Shown in pieces: positions 28,760 through 36,194 of a DNA stretch of 64,000 nucleotides. The DNA lies in NCBI GenBank assembly GCA_019689635.1, contig JADGHB010000008.1:1-64000 (forward strand), written 5' to 3'. Made by a program: the position numbers and the translations under genes. Numbering within the stretch: the stretch's first letter is position 1; every line of letters begins with the position of its first letter. The notes below the pieces were generated by a model, which saw only the letters and a program-made list of their open reading frames with translations, had not been told where the DNA came from and searched no databases. Origin of the DNA: Nevskia sp. GTDB lineage: Bacteria > Pseudomonadota > Gammaproteobacteria > Nevskiales > Nevskiaceae.

Positions 28760-30046
28760 ATGAAAATGCGGTCCGCAGGTCCCGCGCTCGTCGCGGGGAG
28801 TTTGTTGTTCTGTGCAACGGCACCGGCCTGGGCGATCGACTTCCAGAGCGACGACTGGAAGTTCTCCCTCGACGGCAACGTCAACGTCGATTACATCTAC
28901 TCGAGCTGCGAGGGAGCGAGCTCGGCCCATACCGTCGCGGGCGGGCTGGCTTGCGTCGGTTCGGCCAGCGGCAGCAGCGTGTCGAACATCAGCAACGGCC
29001 TGCTGCCGGCGGCCTTCACGTTCGGCGTGGCCACCACGCAGGACGATATCGACCTGTCCGCGCACCTGGGCCTGTATCCCGGCATCGCCACCAACGACGG
29101 CGGCAGCCCCAACCTGCAAAGCGGCGGCAGCAACACGGCACTGGGCACTACCGGCCTGGACGTGCGCCAGGTGTACATGACCTTCGGCAACAAGAACTGG
29201 GGCACCTTCCTGCTCGGGCGCAACTTCGGCCTGTTCGGCTTCGACGTCATCATCAATGACATGACCCTGCCCGGCGTGGGTGGTCCCGGAGGTTCGGCTT
29301 CTGCGGCGCCGGCCAATACCACGCTCGGTTCGATCGGCCTGGGTTATATCTACACCGACACGCTGGGTCAGATCGACTACACCACGCCCGACTTTGCCGG
29401 CTTCACGGCGACCATCGGCATCTACGATCCTCTAAATGCAATCAATGGAGCGGGTGCTGTCATAGGCGGCAAATTTGTACCGGATTCACCACAACCAAAG
29501 TCCGCACCTGGGTTTCACGGCAAGTTGGCGTACAAACTCGATTTCGGCGGCGGCACCAAGCTGTATCTGTCCAGTGCCTTTATCACTCAAAAGCAGAAAT
29601 TTATTGCCGCAGCGACCGGCAATCCATACAGCTACAACGCCTTAGGTATCGATGCCTTCGCCATGCTGGACATCAGCGACTTCGAGCTGTTCGGCTACTA
29701 CTACCACGGCAGCGGCCTGGGCACGACCGGGTTGTTTGTCTTAGGTGACGATGGATTAAGCGATGGCAAAAAGCGCTCCTCGAACGGCTACCTGATCCAG
29801 GGCACCTACAAGATCGGCAAGTGGAAGCTGGGCGTGAACTATGGCGATAGCAGCCTGGATCTCGCCAGTGGCGAAACCAATCCCACCCTGGTCAAGGACA
29901 ACCGCAAGGTGACCGGCGGCGTGTACTACTCGCTGACCAAGAACCTCACGCTGCTCGGCGAAGTCACCAACGTGGACGCCAAGAACCACGCGGGCGACAG
30001 CAACAACGCCACCACGGTCAACGTCGGTGCCTTCCTAAGCTTCTAA
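28760..30046 (+). CDS. Outer-membrane porin
   Basis: MKMRSAGPALVAGSLLFCATAPAWA signal peptide; FSLDGNVNVDYIYSS...VRQVYMTFGNKNWGTFLLGRNFGLFGFD...; alternating beta-barrel strands, C-terminal Phe. Confidence 0.88.
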   Translation: MKMRSAGPALVAGSLLFCATAPAWAIDFQSDDWKFSLDGNVNVDYIYSSCEGASSAHTVAGGLACVGSASGSSVSNISNGLLPAAFTFGVATTQDDIDLSAHLGLYPGIATNDGGSPNLQSGGSNTALGTTGLDVRQVYMTFGNKNWGTFLLGRNFGLFGFDVIINDMTLPGVGGPGGSASAAPANTTLGSIGLGYIYTDTLGQIDYTTPDFAGFTATIGIYDPLNAINGAGAVIGGKFVPDSPQPKSAPGFHGKLAYKLDFGGGTKLYLSSAFITQKQKFIAAATGNPYSYNALGIDAFAMLDISDFELFGYYYHGSGLGTTGLFVLGDDGLSDGKKRSSNGYLIQGTYKIGKWKLGVNYGDSSLDLASGETNPTLVKDNRKVTGGVYYSLTKNLTLLGEVTNVDAKNHAGDSNNATTVNVGAFLSF

Positions 30047-30085
30047 GCGAGCTCTCCGGCGCTCCAGTGCGGGGCGAGCGCTTTC

Positions 30086-30115
30086 GGGCCGGTACGGATT
30101 CCTCCATACCGGCCC
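30086..30115 (+). terminator. Stem-loop downstream of the porin gene
   Basis: Perfect 9-bp arms GGGCCGGTA...TACCGGCCC followed by GCATTCTATT. Confidence 0.65.
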
Positions 30116-30243
30116 GCATTCTATTGTGCAGAACGGTAGGGTGCGCTGCGCGCACGCGCCATCATGCTGCGAACGCACGTGCCACCGACGGGCATATTCG
30201 GTGGGGAGTAGGCTGGATTCGCGCGCCGCGCCCGAGAACGCGC

Positions 30244-30669
30244 TTATTCCCCGGGGACCTGGATACGCGGGTCTTCGGCACGGACAAAGGCGAGGAAGTT
30301 CCTCGCGTTCAAGGTGTAAATGACTTGCGCACCCGCTTTGCGGGCCGCCGCAAGATGAAGAAAATCGTAAACGGCGCCGCCACGAACACCTGCCGCCGCC
30401 GTTTGCCGCAGGACCTTCGCGATTTCGGTGGCGCGCAGTTCCACTAACCGCAGGTGCGGTAATAGCGAAGACTCGACCAGTTCGGTAGCGACGTCCGGCG
30501 CGACGCGCAGGCCCAGACCGCCGCCCGTCAGCGTCGAAAAGGTTTCTGCCAGCGCGTGCGTCCAGGCCGCCGGCTTTCGCCGGCTCAGGAGAGCAAGGCA
30601 GGCTTCGTGATGGGGTTCGTCCTCGACCAGGGCCGCGACCAGCACGGACGTGTCGAGGAAAGCCGTCAC
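30244..30669 (-). CDS. vapC: PIN-domain toxin (VapC family)
   Basis: MTAFLDTSVLVAALVEDEPHHEACLALL...WTHALAETFSTLTGG...VYDFLHLAAARKAGAQVIYTLNARNFL; PIN acidic residues. Confidence 0.9.
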   Translation of the reverse strand: MTAFLDTSVLVAALVEDEPHHEACLALLSRRKPAAWTHALAETFSTLTGGGLGLRVAPDVATELVESSLLPHLRLVELRATEIAKVLRQTAAAGVRGGAVYDFLHLAAARKAGAQVIYTLNARNFLAFVRAEDPRIQVPGE

Positions 30670-30935
30670 CGCGCCAGGCCCCGCGCTTCCTGTTCTTCGC
30701 GCTCGGCGGCCACTGCGGCCGCCGCGTCCGCGCGCGCGCCGGTCTTTGCCAGGACGGTGATCCCCGACTTCTTCTTGAATGCGGGGCGCGCCTCCGAGGC
30801 GACCGGTACCAGCTCGACCCGGCCGGCGACCACCTCCGCGCGCAGCCGTGAACCGCCGCGCAGGTTCAGGCGCTCGCGCACCGGCTTCGGCAGTACCAGC
30901 CGCCCGCTGGCGTCCATTTGAATGGTATCTTTCAT
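30666..30935 (-). CDS. vapB: AbrB/SpoVT-type antitoxin
   Basis: MKDTIQMDASGRLVLPKPVRERLNLRGGSRLRAEVVAGRVELVP; overlaps vapC start by 4 bp. Confidence 0.9.
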   Translation of the reverse strand: MKDTIQMDASGRLVLPKPVRERLNLRGGSRLRAEVVAGRVELVPVASEARPAFKKKSGITVLAKTGARADAAAAVAAEREEQEARGLAR

Positions 30936-31008
30936 GGCAATTATTCTACCATTGTCCCACCCGTATGCATGCATTTCCCCCCGATCCCGACCACGGCGCG
31001 GCCGCCGC

Positions 31009-31902
31009 ATGAACCCGCACCAGGAACGCGCGGCTTTCGCGTTGTTCGTCGGTGCGGTGTGCATCGGGCTGGCGCCGATCTTGGTGCGCCTGGCGGATGT
31101 CGGCCTGACCGCGGCGGCGTTCTGGCGTGCGGCGCTGGCGCTGCCCGCGCTCGCGGCGCTGCGCCTGCGCGTGCCGGCCGCGGCACCGCACACCGCCGCG
31201 GCCGACCGCCGCGCGCTGTGGCTGGCCGGCGCGTTCTTCGGCGCCGATCTCGCCGTCTGGCACCAGTCGCTCGGCCACACCAGCGTGGCCAACGCCACGC
31301 TGCTCGCCAACCTCGCGCCGGTGTTCGTGGCGCTGGCGCTCTGGCAGCTTTTCGGCGAACGCTATGGGGTGCGCTTCTGGCTGGGGCTGGCCGCGGCGCT
31401 GGCCGGCGCGGGCCTGCTCGTCGCGGACAGCCTGTCCATCGGCCTGCGCGATGCCTTCGGCGACGGTCTGGCCGCGATCTCGGCGGTGTTCTACGCGGGC
31501 TACCAGATCGTGGTCGCCCGCGTGCGCAACCGCTGCGACACCATCACGGTGATGTTGCGCACGAGTTTCGCGACCGCGCTGCTCCTCTTGCCGGTGGCAC
31601 TGGCGCTGCATGAAGCGCTGTGGCCGCAGACCCTGCGCGGCTGGAGCGTGGTGTTCGGCCTGGCGCTGGTCAGCCACGTCGCCGGTCAGGGCCTGATCGC
31701 CTACGCGCTGGCCGAGCTGCCCACGGCCTTCGCCTCCGTGGGCCTGCTGGTCCAGCCGCTGGCCGCCGCCGCGTTCGCCTGGGCGCTGCTGGGCGAGCGC
31801 TTCGGGATCGAGCAGGCGCTGGGCGGCGCGGTGGTGCTCACCGGCATCGTGCTGTGCCGCCTGGCGACTTCGCCGCGCGCGGCGACGATAGAGCTCAACT
31901 AG
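31009..31902 (+). CDS. EamA/DMT-family transporter
   Basis: FALFVGAVCIGLAPILVRLADVGLTAAAFWRAALALP...SVANATLLANLAPVFVALALWQLFGER; ten-helix DMT pattern. Confidence 0.92.
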   Translation: MNPHQERAAFALFVGAVCIGLAPILVRLADVGLTAAAFWRAALALPALAALRLRVPAAAPHTAAADRRALWLAGAFFGADLAVWHQSLGHTSVANATLLANLAPVFVALALWQLFGERYGVRFWLGLAAALAGAGLLVADSLSIGLRDAFGDGLAAISAVFYAGYQIVVARVRNRCDTITVMLRTSFATALLLLPVALALHEALWPQTLRGWSVVFGLALVSHVAGQGLIAYALAELPTAFASVGLLVQPLAAAAFAWALLGERFGIEQALGGAVVLTGIVLCRLATSPRAATIELN

Positions 31903-32347
31903 GTTCGACGCGTACGCCTTGCGGCGTGTTGTGGTCGAAGCACTTCTCCTCGACGCGGCGCTCGATGCGCCAACCCGCCGGCGTGCGCACCCACTCGTCC
32001 GCGTACCACAGGCCCAGGAACATCACCTGCGTCCCGCCTCCGGGCAGCGGCAGCGCCATCGGGTTGAAACAGGCGCAACGCGAGCGCGCGCGAGCGCCGG
32101 CGAGCTCGATGTGGAAATTGCCCACCAGATGGTAATAGGCCGGAAACTTGGGCAGCACTTCCGCCAGCCAGCGCTTGATCTGCGGGTAGCGACCGTCGAT
32201 GCCGCCCATGGCGCGGTAGTCGATATAGGCATCCGGCGTGAACACGGCATCGAGCGCGTCCCAGTCGCGACGGTCGATGGCATTGGCGTAATCCATCAGC
32301 GTTTGCTGGATCTCCAGCCGGTCGCCGAGCTCTTGCAGGTTGTGCAT
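31895..32347 (-). CDS. SnoaL-like/NTF2-fold protein
   Basis: LEIQQTLMDYANAIDRRDWDALDAVFTPDAYIDYRAMGGIDGRYPQIKRWLAEVLPKFPAYYHLVGN. Confidence 0.88.
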   Translation of the reverse strand: MHNLQELGDRLEIQQTLMDYANAIDRRDWDALDAVFTPDAYIDYRAMGGIDGRYPQIKRWLAEVLPKFPAYYHLVGNFHIELAGARARSRCACFNPMALPLPGGGTQVMFLGLWYADEWVRTPAGWRIERRVEEKCFDHNTPQGVRVEPS

Positions 32348-32433
32348 CGCGGCTCCTTCGCAGGGGGTGGCGCTGAGGATCTCGCGCCTTCGAGGGCTGC
32401 GCCTCCCGCGAACGGAGGGTACGGAGCGGGGCG

Positions 32434-33228
32434 TCAATCGCACGCGTTCGCGCCGTAGCACACCTCGAAGGCGTCGCCGCCGTGCGCAGCGGAAGGATTG
32501 GCGAGTACCGTGCCGTCGCTGGCGCGGATCAATTGCACGCGCTGTTCAGGCGTCAGACCGGGATTCGCGCCGTTGACGGTCAGGCCGGAAAACGAGATCG
32601 TGCCAAACTTGCTCAAGCTGGCCTGCCCCGTCTGGCCCGGCCCCACCGCGGTCGGCGCCTCCAGGATCCACTCCGCGCTGTCGCCGGCAGTGACGAAGGG
32701 CACATCGTGGGTGAAAGTCCAGCCGCGCGTGGCGTTGACGATGGTGATCTTCCACGTCACCAGACCGCTGCCGTCCACCGTGACCGTGATCCGATCGCCG
32801 GGCCGCACGGGAAAATCGCCGCCGCCCAGCAGCCCGCTGCCCGCCGTGATCGCGGGCGCGGGAAACGCCTCCCACCAGGCGTAGTCATCGGTTGCGCCGC
32901 CGTTGCAGTCCTGCTCGGTCCCCGCCTGGATCAATAGCGTGTCCGTGGCGGAGCTTCCGCCGATGCCGGTCCAGGCGGAGCTCGCCGTAGTGGCGCCGTC
33001 CGAACAGTCCACTGCCGGCACCGTCCAGGTTCCGCTCACCGTGCGGAAACTCCCTGCCGGAGCGGTTTGCAGGTAGCCGCTCCAGTTGGTGGACTGCTGC
33101 GCGGCGGTGGCACCGTTGGTCTGACCCTGGGTCGCGCCGGGCGCCGGGCCGGGGCCGCCGCCGCAGGATGCGCAGAGGCTCAAAACGCCATAGCACCACA
33201 TCCGCCGCAAAAACGAAGCGCATGTCAT
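32434..33228 (-). CDS. Secreted G1-family (eqolisin) peptidase
   Basis: Signal peptide then STNWSGYLQ...GTWTVPAVDC...SSAWTGIGGSSATDTLLIQAGTEQDC...DDYAWWEAFP...SAEWILEAPT; conserved Gln and Glu regions of Peptidase G1. Confidence 0.88.
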   Translation of the reverse strand: MTCASFLRRMWCYGVLSLCASCGGGPGPAPGATQGQTNGATAAQQSTNWSGYLQTAPAGSFRTVSGTWTVPAVDCSDGATTASSAWTGIGGSSATDTLLIQAGTEQDCNGGATDDYAWWEAFPAPAITAGSGLLGGGDFPVRPGDRITVTVDGSGLVTWKITIVNATRGWTFTHDVPFVTAGDSAEWILEAPTAVGPGQTGQASLSKFGTISFSGLTVNGANPGLTPEQRVQLIRASDGTVLANPSAAHGGDAFEVCYGANACD

Positions 33229-33356
33229 CGCCGACCTCCCCGTTCGACCGTCCTCGGTCGCCCGCTCAGTCTAACAAGCCGCCGTACCCGCCGGGGCTCG
33301 CGCAGGGGCTGGGCTGCATATTTCATTAGAAATTTTTCGAGGGTATTATTTCCCGC

Positions 33357-33749
33357 ATGAAAATCCGGGAACCGCCGGCGAAATCTGCGGCAGCCGCGCC
33401 GCAGGCCGAGGCCGTGCTGTCCAAGGCCGCGGTGCGCGCCGCCGAGCAGCTCGAGCTGACCCAGGCGCGGCTCGCCCGGGTGCTGGGCTTGAGCCCCGCC
33501 ACCGCCTCGCGGCTGGCGTCCGGACTCTGGCGCATTCCCAAAGACAGCAAGACCTGGGAGCTGGCGACGGCGTTCCTGCGCGTCTATCGCAGCCTGTCGG
33601 CGATCACCGGCGGCGATGCGCAAGCCATGCGTGCCTGGCTGCATTCGCCCAATGCCGCGCTCGGCGGCGAACCCGGCCAGCTCATCGCCGATGCCGAAGG
33701 TTTGATCCGCGTGCTGCACTATCTCGACGCCGTGCGCGGGCGCGTCTAA
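33357..33749 (+). CDS. Xre/MbcA/ParS-type antitoxin
   Basis: AAEQLELTQARLARVLGLSPATASRLASGLWRIPKDSKTWELATAFLRVYRSLSAITGGDAQAMRAWLHSPNAALGGEPGQLI. Confidence 0.93.
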   Translation: MKIREPPAKSAAAAPQAEAVLSKAAVRAAEQLELTQARLARVLGLSPATASRLASGLWRIPKDSKTWELATAFLRVYRSLSAITGGDAQAMRAWLHSPNAALGGEPGQLIADAEGLIRVLHYLDAVRGRV

Positions 33750-33766
33750 GAACGCCGCGCGCTGCC

Positions 33767-34534
33767 ATGTCGGATCGGCACGGCGCTGCGAAGTCCGAGG
33801 CAGCCGCCTGGAGCGCCCGCACGATCGCAAAAGAGAGTCAGCGCTGCGAACTCCACTTGTGGCGCGCGGTGGAAGCCCAGCACGTGGTGGCCACGCGCGC
33901 GCTGGTGGACAGCCAGGCGGAGCAGGAACTGCTGGAGGAGTTGCTCGACGCCGCCAAGCCGGCCGTGCCGGCGGACTGTGCGCGGCTCGATTATCTGCTG
34001 TACACGCCCTTCCGCTATCCGTCGGTCGGCTGCGGCTCGCGTTTTCGCGCGCTGAGCGATCCCGGCGTGTGGTACGGCGCCGAGGAAGTGCGCACCGCCT
34101 GCGCGGAAGCGGGCTACTGGCGCTGGCGCTTCGTGACCGACAGCCGGGGCCTGAAGCGCCTGGACGGCGTGCCGCACACCGTGTTCCAGGCGGCGGCGCG
34201 CGGCGCCACGGTGGACCTGCGCCGCAAGCCTTTCGTACGCGAGGCGGCGCGCTGGAGCGATCCCGACGACTACGCCGCCTGCCAGGCGTTCGCGCGCGCC
34301 GCGCGCCAGGCGGCGGTGAAGCTGATCCGCTACCGCTCGGTGCGCGACCCCGCGCAGGCCGGCTGCGCCGCGGTGCTCGACTGCCGCGCCTTCTGCGGGA
34401 CCGGTGGCGTGCGCCGGCGGCAGACCTGGTTTCTCACCGTGGACTCATGGCGCGTGTCCTGGCGCCGGGCCGGCGGCGCGCCGCGCAAGAGCGAAGGCTA
34501 CGAGTTCGTGTTCGGGCCGGCGCATCGCGCCTGA
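33767..34534 (+). CDS. RES-domain toxin (predicted NAD+-targeting)
   Basis: LHLWRAVEAQHVVATRALVDS...RFRALSDPGVWYGAEEVRTACAEAGYWRWRFV; RES Arg/Glu residues; follows an Xre antitoxin. Confidence 0.93.
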   Translation: MSDRHGAAKSEAAAWSARTIAKESQRCELHLWRAVEAQHVVATRALVDSQAEQELLEELLDAAKPAVPADCARLDYLLYTPFRYPSVGCGSRFRALSDPGVWYGAEEVRTACAEAGYWRWRFVTDSRGLKRLDGVPHTVFQAAARGATVDLRRKPFVREAARWSDPDDYAACQAFARAARQAAVKLIRYRSVRDPAQAGCAAVLDCRAFCGTGGVRRRQTWFLTVDSWRVSWRRAGGAPRKSEGYEFVFGPAHRA

Positions 34535-34546
34535 GCGCGTGTCCGC

Positions 34547-36061
34547 TCAAGCCACCGCCACCGGGATCTTGCCGATCTTGGCCTGCCACTCGCGCGGGCC
34601 GGTGGCGTGGACGGAAGCGCCGCGCGCGTCCACCGCCACCGTCACCGGCATGTCTTTCACCTCGAATTCGTAGATCGCCTCCATGCCGAGATCCTCGAAG
34701 GCGACCACGCGCGCGGCGCGGATCGCCTTGGAGACGAGATAGGCCGCGCCGCCGACGGCGATCAGATAGACCGCCCGGTGATCGCGGATCGCCTCGATCG
34801 CCGCCGGACCGCGCTCGGCCTTGCCGACCATGCCGAGCAAACCGGTCGCCTCCAGCATTCGGCGCGTGAACTTGTCCATGCGCGTGGCGGTGGTGGGACC
34901 GGCGGGGCCGACCACTTCGTCGCGCACCGGATCGACCGGGCCGACGTAGTAGATGAAGCGGTTGCGGAAATCCACCGGCAGTTTCTCGCCGCGTTCGATC
35001 ATCCCGACCAGGCGCTGGTGCGCGGCGTCGCGGCCGGTGAGAAGCTTGCCGTTGAGCAGCAGCACCTCGCCGGGCTTGAAGGTGGCGACTTCCTCTTTGG
35101 TGATCGTGTCGAGATTCACGCGCCGCGCGCCCGCCGGGCTGTAGGTAATGCGCGGCCAGTCCTCGAGCGAGGGCGGCTCGAGCGCCGCCGGACCCGAACC
35201 GTCCAGCACGAAGTGCGCATGGCGCGTGGCGGCGCAGTTGGGGATCATCGCCACCGGCAGATTGGCCGCGTGCGTCGGATAGTCCTTGATCTTCACGTCG
35301 AGCACCGTGGTCAGCCCGCCCAAGCCCTGCGCGCCGATGCCCAGCGCGTTGACCTTGTCGTACAGCTCCAGGCGCAGCTCCTCGATGCGCGTCTTGGGCC
35401 CGCGCGCGGCGAGGTCCTGGATGTCGATCGGCTCCATCAGCGCCTCCTTGGCCAGGAGCATCGCCTTCTCGGCGGTGCCGCCGATGCCGAGGCCGAGGAT
35501 GCCCGGCGGACACCAGCCCGCGCCCATGGTTGGCACCGTCTTGAGCACCCAATCGACGATGGAATCGGAAGGATTGAGCATGACGAACTTGCTCTTGGCC
35601 TCCGAACCGCCGCCCTTGGCCGCGACGATCACCTCCACGGTCGCGCCGGGCACCACGCGCACGTTGACGACCGCCGGCGTGTTGTCGCGCGTGTTGACGC
35701 GTTTGCCGGCCGGATCGGTCAGGATGGAAGCGCGCAGCCGGTTGTCGGGATCGTTGTAAGCGCGGCGCACGCCCTCGTTGACCATGTCCTCGACGCCCAG
35801 GCTCGCCTCCCAGCGCACCTCCATGCCGATGTTCAGGAACACCGTGACGATGCCGGTGTCCTGACAGATCGGCCGGTGGCCTTCGGCGCACATCCGCGAG
35901 TTGACCAGGATCTGCGCCATCGCGTCCTTGGCGGCGGGCGAGGCCTCGCGCTCGTAGGCGCGCGCCAGCGCGCGGATGTAGTCGGGCGGATGGTAGTAGC
36001 TGATGTATTGCAGGGCGTCGGCGATGGACTGGATGAAATCGTCCTGTTTGATGGGGCGCAT
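34547..36061 (-). CDS. Class I fumarate hydratase
   Basis: CQDTGIVTVFLNIGMEVRWE...MGAGWCPPGILGLGIGGTAEKAMLLAKEAL...GPAGPTTATRMDKFTRRML; Fe-S fumarase. Confidence 0.95.
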   Translation of the reverse strand: MRPIKQDDFIQSIADALQYISYYHPPDYIRALARAYEREASPAAKDAMAQILVNSRMCAEGHRPICQDTGIVTVFLNIGMEVRWEASLGVEDMVNEGVRRAYNDPDNRLRASILTDPAGKRVNTRDNTPAVVNVRVVPGATVEVIVAAKGGGSEAKSKFVMLNPSDSIVDWVLKTVPTMGAGWCPPGILGLGIGGTAEKAMLLAKEALMEPIDIQDLAARGPKTRIEELRLELYDKVNALGIGAQGLGGLTTVLDVKIKDYPTHAANLPVAMIPNCAATRHAHFVLDGSGPAALEPPSLEDWPRITYSPAGARRVNLDTITKEEVATFKPGEVLLLNGKLLTGRDAAHQRLVGMIERGEKLPVDFRNRFIYYVGPVDPVRDEVVGPAGPTTATRMDKFTRRMLEATGLLGMVGKAERGPAAIEAIRDHRAVYLIAVGGAAYLVSKAIRAARVVAFEDLGMEAIYEFEVKDMPVTVAVDARGASVHATGPREWQAKIGKIPVAVA

Positions 36062-36194
36062 GCGCAGAGTGCAAAACGGAGGGCCGAGGCGCGAATTTTG
36101 CCGCCAGACCTGCGAATTGACAAAACTTTGACGGCTCACCGCTTAAGCTTTCCCACACAGCGCATCGCCAACAAGAATGCGCAGGGAGTCCCAC

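Noticed and set aside
33320-33340. GAAA-TT-TTTC as an Xre operator
   Set aside because: Only 4-bp arms in an AT-rich promoter; too weak to call.
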